Source of the DNA: Coprinus comatus
Taxonomy: Eukaryota > Basidiomycota > Agaricomycetes > Agaricales > Agaricaceae
Length of the DNA: 64,000 nt
NCBI GenBank assembly: GCA_034638255.1
Contig: JAWPGT010000076.1
Span: forward strand, 1 to 64,000
Direction: 5' to 3'
How positions within the stretch are numbered: position 1 is the stretch's first letter; every line of letters begins with the position of its first letter. The translations under genes and the position numbers were made by a program. The notes beneath the pieces were generated by a model that saw nothing but the letters and a program-made list of their open reading frames with translations, was not told the origin of the DNA and did no database searches. Positions 48,301-58,390 of this stretch are shown here, one piece after another.

Positions 48301-49797
48301 ATCGTGGATCTCCCTAAGGGGAGGAAAGCTATTCAAAACCGATGGGTTTTCAATGTCAAAGGAGATGGCCGGAAACGTGCTCGTCTCGTGGCAAAAGGTT
48401 TCTCTCAAGTCGAAGGTATCGACTTTGATGAACTCTTTTCTCCAGTCGTACGTTATGAGTCTACTCGTATCCTTCTTGGCTTAGCAGCTTTAAATGATTG
48501 GGATATTGAGGCTGTCGATGTAAAGACAGTGTACTTATACGGAAAACTGGATGAAGAAATCTATATGAAACAACCTGAAGGTTTCATCCAGGAAGGGAAG
48601 GAGAATAAAGTCTGGAGGTTACGTCGCGCATTGTACGGCCTTAAACAAGCTGGACTGGCCTGGTGGAAGGAAATGGCAACTTCCATGAAAGACCTAGGCT
48701 TCAGTCGATGCGAATCCGATGCTGGCGTATACATTTACCGAGACAAGAAAACTGGCAAGATCTGCATTGCCGTTGTCTATGTTGATGATGTATTATTCAT
48801 GGGAAATGACTCCGCCCTACTTAAAAAGTTAAAAGGGAAGTTCATGAAGCGTTGGGAATGCCGTGATGCCGGTGAAGTCAAAGAATTTCTAGGCATGCGC
48901 ATCCGCCGTGATAGGAAGAATCGAAAAATCTTCTTGGATCAAGCTTCTTACTTACAAAAGATCCTCGAACGATTTAAGATTGACGGTGCAGGCAGAGAAA
49001 CCAAACCGGCGCGAACTCCACTGCCAGAAGGTTACCATGCCGTTCCTAACACCAGTCCTGTCAATGCCACGCTTCGAACACGCTACCAACAGGTGATTGG
49101 ATCACTGTTGTACTTGATGATTGGAACTCGCCCGGACATTGGGTTTGCAGTTACTAAATTGAGTCAACATGCCCACAACCCCACTGAAGAGCATCTCAAG
49201 CGTGCTCTATACATTTGCCGATACCTTCTCGCTACCAAGGAATACCACATGGTGCTTGACGGAGGAAAAGGTGAAGGTTTTATCACCTATAGTGATTCAG
49301 ATTGGGATAGTGATCCAACGGACCGTCGTTCTCAGACAGGCTACTTCACGTCTCTAGCCTCCTGTCCAGTTGCATGGGTCAGTCAATCGCAAAAGACAGT
49401 TGCCTTGTCCTCTACTGAGGCTGAATATATGGCGCTTTCTGATAGCTGCCGTCAAGCTGTGTGGATCCGTCAGTTAATGATGGAACTTGGTTTATCTAAC
49501 GGTGAACCAATGGAAATTTGTGGAGATAACATGGGCTCCCTCTTCATCGCTCAAAACCCCACAGTTGAGAAGAGGTCAAAACACATTGACATCAAATTCC
49601 ACTTCATTCAGCAATGTCTTGCTGATAAGAAGGTTCTATTATTTTTCATCCCTGGCACTTCCAATCCCGCAGATCTTCTCACAAAGAACCTTGGTCGAGT
49701 AAAATTTGAGAACTTCAGGAACAGTCACTTCGGTTTAGTGTTTTCGTCCTCAACCTTTGCTGCTTCCAAGCGCACTTTAAAAAATAATATGGACTAG
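39385..49797 (+). CDS. Gag-pol polyprotein of element A, interrupted by element B
   Basis: The coding parts are 39385-40276 and 45146-49797. They share one frame and would join to 1847 residues if B and one copy of its target duplication were absent. Gag starts MTALIPTLPVLKGSADYPMW and ends in a Gln/Gly-rich, then Lys/Arg-rich tail, without a CCHC knuckle. Pol contains a Cys cluster HCQCSNC and then protease DSGAS (about 46105). Next come GAG-pre-integrase CDGCARGK and integrase with HSDL, RTDNGGEY and AERLN. The reverse transcriptase has YVDD (about 48780), and RNase H has TYSDSDWD, SSTEAEYMA and a closing DIKFHF helix. All catalytic residues I can check are present. An upstream ATG at 39052, inside the LTR, extends the frame, but Gag homology to element C starts at 39385. 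Confidence 0.9.
40277..40605 (+). repeat. 5' LTR of element B, internally deleted
   Basis: It lacks the segment equal to 44505-44828 of the right LTR. That segment contains a TATATAAG box near 44692, so the promoter part (U3) is probably lost. Confidence 0.9.
40606..40618 (+). promoter_or_regulatory. Primer-binding site of B, initiator-tRNA anticodon-arm type
   Basis: The same GGTTATGGGCCCC as in A and C, directly after the LTR. Confidence 0.8.
40684..44421 (+). CDS. Pol polyprotein of element B, 5' gag missing (1245 aa)
   Basis: The frame opens just before a zinc knuckle (CX2CX4HX4C, C40-C53) and lacks the roughly 300-residue Gag part expected upstream. Protease is WLVDTGATSHM (D128). Pre-integrase CEPCLAGKMH follows, then integrase with HSDLHG, QDDKGGEY and GLAERANR. 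A Pro/Ser-rich linker leads to reverse transcriptase with DISSAF and FIDD in place of the usual YVDD. RNase H has TYSDASH, SSTEAEY and YIDNQSA. The 1245-residue frame has no break. It differs strongly from A, so B belongs to another Copia lineage. Without Gag it cannot package itself and would depend on a helper. Confidence 0.9.
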   Translation: MVCLYPTPKVASIRELGFQHSTLPSRTSATPQADYPTSKCDFCEVTGHSQVTCTSFEKARRKAQFLANERLEPRQTSHTCPSLSSLHSCQISRDADLSMITEFAGSATSIHSSSNPLQVHADFQWLVDTGATSHMTPHRHWIKDYTPTNIPIRLANNSVVYAVGMGSVMFEPILKGKKARVVEFSRVLHVPDLGSNLLACLYLARHKGFNINISSHSLSFRKSRTTLFTATINPNNSAHLNGTVIAAESAFSASTLPLDLTLWHRHFIHHNYADVKKMIDQDLVTGLSLVSNTSPDPICEPCLAGKMHSTSFPPSTHHNHSPLELVHSDLHGPLPTSTAQGFKYWITFIDDATRFRCIALLKAKSEAFDAFKRFKAWAENQLGVKIKALQDDKGGEYMSNAFLSFTTECGIERRHSTRNRPQQNGLAERANRTMGERITTMLSESGLPPSFWGECLAAMVHVWNLLPTSPLPYTTPFEAFYKRKPDVSHLQVWGCTAYVFIQKDRRTSLEPHMEKCIFLGYEHGYKGWKFYNPTTRKVIISETAHFDERYFPGLSRVKMSNVPDFSLSPPLPSSSSSTSTTPTLPDMPFPEDEGGIIKYTTSLSSQVPVAPVHPPVSVPSSPSPSPPLSPKLSPPSTPHLQPATPPPPPSTPPHQQPLPAVPPLRRRGSRVRRLTWKAAENLRQQLERQPLNFEDGDDDDDEEFGLLAVDERKGFVEVEFAANTHSGNPESYKAAMNAPDAHLWKAAMDKEYSVLEANGTWELVHLPRGEKAIKSGWVYKVKDNPDGSIEWYKARLVAKGYAQRPGYDYTEVFAPTFRPASLHLIIALAAKEGYKLRSIDISSAFTYGDLEEDIYMRQPEGYHYGTSDMVFKLRKSLYGLKQAARQWNKKLHSVFTSLGYTRLQSDSSVYIYSKGPVKVIVPIFIDDITLASKDDKAMDDTINELSTHFNLRDLGATSWLLAIKVDQDPVNRSISLSQEKYVKELLERFQMSDCKPVKTPLAPGLNLSTVTVTEDDRLAMKDTPYLSAVGALQYLATMTRPDIAFAVSYLGRFNHNPGPSHWAAVKHLFRYLKGTMDYKLVYKGDMASKDLFTTYSDASHGACLQTGRATGGYVTLVCGSAVGWSSKRQSLVTLSSTEAEYIAAVEAGKEIMWMRNILSEFGYSLTSPSILYIDNQSAITVSKNPEHHGRMKQLDLHFFWLRDAVYNKIISPIFIPTSEQVADIFTKAVEPKAVTHFIPLLGLSS
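44488..45140 (+). repeat. 3' LTR of element B, full length
   Basis: 653 bp, preceded by the purine tract AGGGGGG. It contains the TATATAAG box missing from the left LTR. Reading rightward it would drive transcripts into the pol frame of A. Confidence 0.9.
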
Positions 49798-49842
49798 TGA
49801 GTATTGGTGCTTAATTGTCGACTACGCTTACGAAAAGGGGAG

Positions 49843-50210
49843 TGTTGGAAAATACAGACTATTATTAGATAGTCACATGACATTTTCATTTCGTTTCACT
49901 TTACTTTGCATTATGTGGAAAGCTCCTTATTGGTTGTAGTTAGTGTTTCACCTATGTGTTTCAACTCCTGTATCAACTCCTGTTTCATGTATAATTACCT
50001 GACACGTAGTAGACACCTGACTCCTTTCTAGTCGTAGCACGGACCACTTCATTATCATATAAGTAGTGTACATTCTCGCTTGTATTCTACAGTTCTCGAA
50101 CTACCAAGTTCTCTTTTACTCTATTCTCTCCACCAAGCAAACATACTAACTACCACTTTGTGCGTATCATTATATTGCTATGTCTACATGCATACGTGTT
50201 GCTTTCAACA
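49843..50210 (+). repeat. 3' LTR of element A
   Basis: 368 bp; followed by target duplication GGATC. Confidence 0.92.
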
Positions 50211-51453
50211 GGATCTTCCCCAATAATATTCTAAACATCACATTGTTAATGATATACCACATAAATCTGTAATCAGAAATACTTACAGCCTGTCACCAAG
50301 CCCAATCACCAGACATGAAGTTTCCAAACCGATGGTTCTCCCCTTCATACTCATGGTATGGAACATAGTCAAATTCTCCATCAAAATCAGGGTTATTCAA
50401 AATATTTTGAATTACTTCATATGGATTTCAATACCACACCTCAACTTCTTGGTCCATCCAGGGTGGTCTTGGACCAGGTGGAGCTCCCCTTGATGAGTGA
50501 AGGTGAATCTTCGCCATGGCAATTTATCGTGAGGAATTGCGTCAATGGTTTTATAGACATGTTGGTGGTTTGTGAAGGGAGCTGAGTCAGGACATGCATC
50601 ATTCCATATATTTAACATGGAATCAATTTCGGTTCCAGATAATTGAGCCTTTCGAAAGAAAAAGTCTGCGGCTTCAAATTGGGTCTGATTCTGAAATGGA
50701 TACCAATCCCCGGCAGGGTAAGGATCGGGACTTGGAGGTGTTCCTCTTTGAATAGGATTTCCACTTCTATCACATTTTTCTGCTATGAATATGATACCAA
50801 TTAGTTACACTATACATAGGTATTAGTATACAGGTACACACCTGTCATCTTTGGATGATACTCCTGTTTAATTTCTCTGACTACTGGTTGTGTTGTTGGT
50901 GACTGAGCTTGACTCAATGGCATACGAGTTGTGGTATATAAGGACAAATTGGCGTTAATGGTCAGATCATGGGTTTTAGCTGAGTATCCAGCAGTTGGGA
51001 TAGGGGGTGGAGGAATGGGATGAATGTTCGATGAAGAAAGTGGAGGTCCTAATAATGCCCAGTGAACGTTAAAAGTGTTCAACTTCCGAAACTAAAACTC
51101 TTACCTTGATACTCGTGGTTAGTAGGTAAGTTTGCATCATATGTGCTACTTCTGGCGTTGTCATTTTGTTTGTTTGATTGGTGTTGAAACGCAGGAGTAG
51201 TCAAAGTTGGTGGAGCAGTACCATCCATGCCAGGTGGATAGCTTCTTGAAGCCTCCAGGTTAGCCGTATCCGGAATTCTATAATACAAAAGTGAGCACAA
51301 CTTTGTGAAGCGAACAGGGTGATTTATGACCTTTGTGTTTGACAGTTTTCATTTTGCTGAGTAGGGGAATTATAAGTGAGAGTCTAATATCCTTACGCTC
51401 TTAAAAAAAACTTACTTTAAGTCGGATAGGTCCTTCATATCGTTCACCGTCAT
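50211..51453 (-). pseudogene. Plavaka transposase, 5' part, decayed
   Basis: Read leftward it starts near ATG 51453 (MTVNDMKDLSDLK), passes several short exons and reaches PAGDWYPFQNQTQFEAADFF near 50690. Then come a PPWMDQEVEVWY block and NNPDFDGEFDYVPYHEYEG near 50380, and FMSGDWAW near 50310. Stops of the TGA type interrupt after EVEVWY and after GDWAW, and a frameshift lies near 50485. The gene continues at 38695 on the far side of element A. Confidence 0.8.
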
Positions 51454-51689
51454 GTTTTGACAGGTAGCTGACGACCCAAAAGTGGTAACAAATAGGTACC
51501 ACTAGTTGTTATAAAAGGGTACCACTAGTTGTTTTAATTGGGTACATACGTATGTTCCTTTCATTATACATATGTATGTGCCTTTTATTGTACATATGTC
51601 TGTATATATATACCCATTATTATTATATGACACATTTTTTCATGATTAATGATGATTTTCTACACCTTTAGTTTTGTCATATGCAAAAA
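51454..51689. other. 5' flank of the Plavaka gene
   Basis: A direct repeat GGTACCACTAGTTGTT occurs twice (about 51495 and 51522). It includes CACTA, which may be subterminal sequence of the transposon. No gene. Confidence 0.4.
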
Positions 51690-52140
51690 AAAAAAAACAT
51701 AAGTTGTAGTAGGATTCTACTAAAGGTATGAGTTCTTTAGCAGGATTCTACTAAACATATGAGTTCTTTAGCAGGATTCTACTAAACATATGTGTTTTTT
51801 AGTAGAATCCTACTAAAGGTATGAGTTCTTTAGCAGGATTCTACTAAACATATGTGTTTTTTAGTAGAATCCTACTAAAGGTATAAGTTCTTTAGTAGAA
51901 ATCTACTAAACATATGAGTTCTTTAGCAGGATTCTACTAAACATATGTGTTTTTTTAGTAGAATCCTACTAAAGGTATAAGTTCTTTAGTAGATTTCTAC
52001 TAAACATATGAGTTCTTTAGCAGAATTCTGCTAAAGAACTTGTACTTTTAGTAGATTTCTACTAAAGAACACGTAGGTTTAGCAGAATTCTACTAAGCAT
52101 ATAACTTCTCTAGTAGGATTCTTCTAAAGACTCAAGTTTT
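51690..52140. repeat. Hairpin-rich minisatellite, 31-33 bp units
   Basis: About 13-14 units of the type CATATGAGTTCTTTAGCAGG + ATTCTACTAAA. Each contains an imperfect palindrome (TTTAGTAGAATCCTACTAAA). Unit variants alternate between ATGAGTTC and ATGTGTTT. It directly borders the 3' end of the KDZ transposase gene. Confidence 0.85.
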
Positions 52141-52190
52141 CTAGACAATATATAGTATATTTCTTTATTAGAATATCAAACTATTATATT

Positions 52191-55170
52191 TTACTTCAAA
52201 AGATTCAATATTCTACTTCTGTTCCATAATGATAGAAAAACTGCAGTATATATAATTGCTCTTTCTTGCCCCATATATCTAACCGATTTTCTAATTCTTG
52301 TAAGTCCTCCATTTCCACATTCTGCTGCACTAGAGTTGATTTTTCCTAATGATGGTTGGCTAGAAGAATATGTTTTAAGAAAATAGGCTGCACTACAAGA
52401 TTTATGACCTGTAGAATGAAAATTATCAATGAGAAATAGGGTATCCATAAAAAAGTCGGGCTCTCTTGAACGACAATAAGGTCCAAGCTGGCAAGCAAAA
52501 TCATAAATAACATATTTGGGAGCTTTTGGCCATCTTGTAACCATTGCTGAAAATACATCATTTCTTCCTTTGCTTGAAGGAATACAATGATATCCATAGC
52601 AAATAGAATGAGTGCACCATGCACACATAATTCCTCCAGTTAAGCCAGATTCTCCATAAGTGCTGTAATATTTATTACATTTTCCACCTCTGTCTTTTGG
52701 CTCATTTCCAGCTTCATGTTTAAGACCAGGATATTGAGGTCTATAACGAATTTGGGGTAAACTATATTTACATCCACTCTATAGAAATTTAGTAAAAAAA
52801 ATAAGGTAGTTATAATATAAAAAATACCTTTTGCCATCCACCTTCAGTTTTTTCAATATTATCTATAATCTTGGGACAAGGATATTTAATTATCTTTTCC
52901 ATCAATCCTTTACATCTTTTGTTCATCCAAGAACAAACCCCAAGAATAGAGTTATCCCAATATGGTTGTTGTTTTCTTTCATAGTTTAGAAGCCAAAATA
53001 AGGATGGAATACAACACAAATGATCGAAATTTGTTTTTTGGGTAGGATCATTGATAAAGTCTTCCAATAATAACAATGCTGGTCGGTTAATAACTTGAAG
53101 AGCAGAGTCATTACTTCCTAACTGTTCAATGTGAGAATAGTATTGGTAACAGTTAATCAAGAATTGATAAAATACCTGGTAAAAAAATGAAACAACTTCT
53201 TTTGGACATTGATTATTATGTTTTGATATTGCACTTGTAGTGCAATATCGTTTAAAAAGTAAACCCAAAGATTGGTTTTCTTTATTAAGCATATCTTGAA
53301 GGATAGGGAGATTTTCAAGTCTTGTAATTAGTTTTTGAAGATTTTTGGTAATTGTGGTATGAGATTCATCCTCAGAAGAATCATTATCAGAAAGCAAGTT
53401 TTTGGAAGGAGGAGTAAGACATAAAGGTTCTGAAAATGTAGATCTTAATAGTTTTCTACAATCAGAATTTTCAATAAAAGCCTGGTTACGAATATATAAG
53501 CAATTTCGTATAGGAGCATTGGGATGAATAGAGGTTGGAGGATGGAGAGATTGTTGAAGATGTTTTTTGCTGAAGACAAGTGTAACTCCATCCCAAATTA
53601 TAGTCTCTGGAATATCTTTACATTGAGGACATTTCATATCTTCTTCTAATAAAAGAAGAGAAGCATATCCAAACCAAGCAGAACAAAAAGTCTTTTCATC
53701 CACAAAAGATAGAGAGCTTTGATATTTCTGATATCTTGAAGACACTACTTTTACCCAAGAGGTAAAAGGAGTTTCAGAGGTTGCATAGGAGATAGTATAG
53801 TCTTCAAGAAGGTCATGGGAGAATAAGGAGTGGTTGTTGAGATTAAAGATTCCATATTCCCTACAATCTGGTCCAATTGCTTGATAACAACTTTTAGAAC
53901 AGCTTGGGCATTTTTGAAGTTGAATTCTTGTAGTGATTGATTTTGTAAGAGTATAGACAATACAATCCAACTCATAGGTAGGATGTACTTTCATATATTC
54001 TTGTTCACAGGAACATTTGGAGAAATCGTTCAAGGAAAGAAGAGGTGGAAGGTTGGTAACAGGAGGTGCTTCAGAATATAGGGCAATATTGTTGGTAGGA
54101 ATCCGGAATGATAAAGGAGGTAATATAGGTTGATATGAAATGGGTTTATTATCTTTAATCCCCACAATAGGAATAGAAAGATTATCTAGAGATAAACCTT
54201 ATTAATAAATCATAAAATGTTTAATAAATGTTTTCACCTCTATTATTAGGATCTTGAGATGCCGAAAATCCATTTCCATTGAAATAGAGTATTGATCTTT
54301 GTATATGAGTACATTTGGTTCCAGGATCTTTGTTGCAACTCCAAGTTCCAAGACCATTATCAGGACCCTTATAAGAAGTAATAGTGCGACCTTTAACAGC
54401 ATTGGGATCCTTTTTTGATGATACTGAAAAAAGATTAAGAAATCCAAATTCAATCCTTTCTCGTAGGAAAATAATAACATCAGAGTCAATATCTAAAATA
54501 TAACTTGAGTTATGATAAAATAACTTTAGAATAGAATTTAACCTTCAGGATCTTCAAACTTATTAGGATATTGTAATAAAAATCTTGTGTGAACGCAGTT
54601 ATTGGTTGATATTCCTTGACCACAATAACAAACAGGTATAGGAGGGCTTGAAGAATAATCCATTTGTAAATGAAACCATTGATCCTATTATAGGTTTAGA
54701 AATGAATGTATTATTTAAGTATTAATACATACCTTTAGAATAGATGATTTTGCATCCCAACCTGGAACAATGTATATATTTGATGTAAGTCGATGGAAAG
54801 GAATTGCCTTAGTTAAAACTCCATTGACAAATTCATCATAGGTATCTTGAGGAGTTGGTAGTCCAAATATATCATCTTGTATATATTGATCTGGTACTTC
54901 AGGCTCTGAAGATAGATTAAAGGTAGGTATACCAGTTATTGTAAGATGATCAAAAGGGTTAGAAAGTTCTTGAGATGTGGATTTAAAAGAAATAGATTTT
55001 CTTCTTCTTTTGAACCCAGGTTTTTGATGACGTGGTTTTTTCTGAGGTGTTGAACTTGGACCAGATAGAGGATCATCTAGAGTAGTCAAAGAAGAAAATG
55101 GTTCTGGAGGAGATTCCAGTAATAAAAGAGATGTAAAATCATTAGAGATTTGTCTTCGTCTTTTGCCCAT
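52191..55170 (-). CDS. KDZ-type transposase (Kyakuja-Dileera-Zisupton), apparently intact
   Basis: Exon 1 is 55170-54733 and exon 2 starts at 54684; exon 3 is about 54520-54235. A long exon runs from about 54200 to 52829, and the last exon starts about 52784 and ends at 52191. The N-terminus is basic. Exon 2 carries CYCGQ and NNCVHTRFLLQYP, exon 3 carries CNKDPGTKCTH, and exon 4 carries CPSCSKSC and CPQCKDIPETIIWDGVTLVF; these are the Cys clusters that accompany fungal KDZ transposases. The catalytic part has GGIMCAWCTHSICYGYHCIP, then VIYDFACQL and INSSAAECGNGGL, giving the acidic residues expected for an RNase-H-fold transposase. I found no broken frame. Exact borders of exons 2-3 are approximate. 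Confidence 0.88.
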
Positions 55171-55246
55171 AGAGGTAGGAATAGAGAATATAACATAATA
55201 GTAGATGGAGTATAAAGATAGTAATACAAATTACATAAGTTCAACC

Positions 55247-56380
55247 ATGTCTTCTTCCAGACAACGTCGTCCAACTCAAAAGATCCTTGATACTCCTATT
55301 GGTATTAAAAAGACCCGTCGTCCTCCTACATGTCGTATATGCCCAAATAGACCAATTAAAAAGAATTGTGGATGTAGTGGGAAAAAAAAGGGAAGGATTC
55401 TTACTTCACAGGTGAATTTTTACTTTTATAAATGAATAGGTCTAATATTTTAATAGGAAGTATTGGAAAAAGCATTAGTAGATGGACAAGAAGAGGAAGG
55501 AAGTCTGGAATTGAGAGATGATAGTCCAGAGGAGGATAATATCTCTCATCATGATTCTCCTACTCCTCAAACTGGATTACAATCCTCATATATTCCAGTT
55601 CCAAGAACTCCGTTATCTAATAGAGAAATGAGAAACTGGTCTGAAACACCAGGAACTGAAGATTCAAGAGGCTCAACAGACTATGATGATATTGATAATG
55701 ATTTGGATGACTCATCAACTCCAACAGTCTCAACTATGAATACACCAACTCCTGGAGGAACAGGAAATTTATTTGGTAAAAAAGGGGGTAATAAAAGTTA
55801 TAGTAATGGATTGGGCTATGTAGAAGGTGCAATGAAAGGAAATCAAAAATGGGGTATGTTTTTTTGTTATTATTATTAATGAATAATAATAATAAAACTA
55901 AGAAAAGATAGAAATAAAACGGCCAAGAGAATTAAGACCTTTAATCCAAGATGCAACAAAACGAAGTAAAAGATATAATCGTTTACTTCCCAAGTTAATA
56001 GGATCAGTAAGTAATCCCATAATCTTATTAAACTATTAATAATAAAATTTTCTTTCTAGGTAGAACGGTTTGCCCAAGAAACTGATTCATATACTATTAT
56101 TCTTTCACAACCATCAAGTGGTGCACTTATGGATGCACATTATAGTTCACCAAGATTAAGAAGAGAAGGAAAGGAAGAAACAATTGAGTTTATTGAGAAG
56201 TTTCGGCAAATGGTTAATACTATGGTAGTTGCAAGGAGGGGGGATACAAAAGGATTGGCAAAAGATTTGGATAAGGCGAAAAAAGAAGTAGAAAAAGCAA
56301 AGGAGGAAATATTAAAAAAAGATGAGCTTTTGGAGGAATTAAGAGCTAAATTAGCAGAGATAGAAAAGCAGACATCTTAG
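55247..56380 (+). CDS. Unknown coiled-coil protein next to KDZ transposase (4 exons, 325 aa)
   Basis: Exons 55247-55411, 55457-55853, 55912-56006 and 56060-56380; phases join. I do not recognise the family. The N-terminus is Arg/Lys-rich with a small Cys group (CRICPNRPIKKNCGC). The middle is acidic and Ser/Pro/Thr-rich. The C-terminal 60 residues are Lys/Glu-rich with heptad spacing, a likely coiled coil. It is divergent from the KDZ transposase, with only 76 bp between the two ATGs, so a shared promoter is likely. It may be an accessory gene of the same transposon; this is inference from position. Confidence 0.7.
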
Positions 56381-56485
56381 ATATCTTAGTAATAAACCAA
56401 ACAGCAACATTTGTTTCATTTTTTTAAACTAAAAAAACTACTTTCAACAAACAAAAAAAACAACTTTCAACAAACAAAAAAAAAA

Positions 56486-58178
56486 CTACAATGTAAAAAA
56501 TGTTTTATCAATGGTTTCTCCTCTTAAATTCTCATACCTATAAAACCAAAATCCAAGAATCCTTCCCATCCCTGTATCCTGGTTTCCTTTCATAAGACCC
56601 AGTTCAGTTGAACCTGGCATAGGATGAAATGTTATAGTATTATTACAAGTAGCATTACCACAAGATATGGTAATGGGTGATAAATCTAGGATAGAAAATA
56701 AGTAGATATCAAAGATAAAAACAAAGATCTTACCCCAGCTGATATTCTTTAATTTTGTAATAGGCTTGTCATCTTTATTCTTCCTAAGAACCCATGGTTT
56801 AAAAACATGACAAGAAGAACAGGAGTTTGGAAGGTAATGGCCAAGTGGTCGGAATTGTTTATTACCCCAATGAAGGAAACAAATTTCATCTGAGTCTTTC
56901 TTGATCAACATTATACAATCCATACCAAGTCCAAGATCGAATTCAGGGTAAAGAATATTGGGAAAAAGGTTTTTGCTGCCCAAGATAAGTGTTTGTTGGA
57001 GAAATCGGAGGATAAAGAGATTGCAGTTGACAGGGTGAAAATCAAGTTGTAAAAACGCCATAGAAAGCCAAAAGTATCTAGTAAAATAATGAGATAGGAG
57101 ATAATAATTAAAAATAATGCTTACAGAGATACAAGTTGATGAACGTCAGCCCTATCTTTTACCGAGAGAAAAGGACCACCACACATAATAAAAAACAAAA
57201 GGGCTGTTTCATCTTTCTGAATTATTTTAAGTAAAGATGGAGGGAAAATGATTGGAAATAACTAAGAACATTATTAGTATATGAAAAAAGAAAAAGAGTA
57301 AAATCTATACCTCAGAAATTGGAACAGCCTCCATGTTGGGAGGAGGATCAACCCAAATAAGCCCAGTATCAGGAGTAGAATGTGTATGGAGGAAAAAAAT
57401 ATAATGTTTGAATCTAAATAAATAGTTAGATAATTTTATTTCTGAATATTAAAATAGAAAATTACTTCTTTAGTTCAGTACAAAGCTTCACAATTCTCTT
57501 TTTGAGTTTCTCAACTGCAGTATCTGCAGATAGATCGATTTTAATTTCAATTAACTCCAAATAGCCATAAGGAGATCCTTTAGATCTTGGAAAATAGGAT
57601 AGGAGATGTCCATAGGCCAAAGTAGAGACACATGATTTGGGGTTGAGAGATGAAAGTCGGAAAACAACAATGGCAGTATTATCGATATTAACAGTTGAGA
57701 ACTTGGACCGAAATAAGATATTGGACTGGAGTGGAAAAGTTTGATTGAGATTTTCGAAAGGCTAAAAAATATCTGATTAGGTTTGGAATATCAATAATTA
57801 AAAATATGAACCTTATATGGAGCGTAGTCTCCATTAGTCTTAATCCAACATTGAGGGCAGGTAAACTTCTGCTTTAAGTGTTGTCTTTCCAAGTTGGGAA
57901 GACAAACATCTCTACAGATTGCACCATCACAAGTATCACAAAAGATAAGATCTCCACCATTCATACAAAGAGAACAATACTAGATAAACATGTAAGTTAA
58001 ATGAAAACAATAAAGAAACATATTATACAATGTGGTCATTTGTAGAAGTTGTGGTCTGATGGCTTGAAGTAGTAGGACCATCGACTTCCATAGAATCATC
58101 TTCTTCGAGAGAAGAAAGATCACCATCAAAGAGATCAATACTGTTGAGAGAGAGTTTAGAACGTTTTCGAGGAGGCAT
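56486..58178 (-). CDS. Unknown protein with PHD/RING-like zinc finger, multi-exon
   Basis: Exon 1 is 58178-58029 (MPPRKRSKLSLNS, basic then acidic). Exon 2 is 57979-57812, with CSLC...CDTC...C...CPQC spacing typical of a treble-clef/PHD-type finger (YCSLCMNGGDLIFCDTCDGA). Exon 3 is 57761-57466; further exons lie near 57413-57312, 57262-57125 and 57066-56735, and the last ends at 56486. The central part has a WVDPPPN block, and the C-terminal part has paired Cys (CSSCHVF, CGNATCNN). I do not recognise the family beyond the finger. Such fingers bind modified histones or other proteins. It is convergent with the coiled-coil gene and may belong to the same mobile unit. Borders of the middle exons are approximate. 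Confidence 0.65.
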
Positions 58179-58372
58179 GATGGAGGTACAAGTTAGAGAA
58201 TGAAAGATATAATCTTGAAGTATTTGAATCAAAGATCAATCAATCAATCAGTCAATGATAGCTATAAAAGGAATCTTATATTGAATTTAACGAAGAGATG
58301 CTTAAAGAAGAAATATGATATTAAAATATATTTCATTATAATATAATAGTTACAAGTGCGAAAATATGGCAT
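58179..58372. other. Promoter side of the zinc-finger gene
   Basis: AT-rich sequence with TCAATCAATCAATCAGTCAA near 58233. No coding frame. Confidence 0.4.
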
Positions 58373-58390
58373 TTAGGGTTAGGGTTAGGG
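58373..58390 (+). repeat. Interstitial telomere-type repeat, 3 x TTAGGG
   Basis: Three perfect TTAGGG units in a row within AT-rich DNA. This is the telomere unit of many filamentous fungi. Confidence 0.85.

Larger units (their letters stand above)
38701..50210 (+). mobile_element. Ty1/Copia LTR retrotransposon A (about 6.6 kb without nested B)
   Basis: LTRs lie at 38701-39082 and 49843-50210 with TG...CA ends. A 5-bp target duplication GGATC is at 38696-38700 and 50211-50215. The primer-binding site follows the first LTR, and a purine run GAAAAGGGGAG precedes the second. The two LTRs differ by one base (near 39069) and a 14-bp tandem duplication present only in the left LTR, so insertion is recent. 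A lies inside the Plavaka gene and is itself split by element B. Confidence 0.93.
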
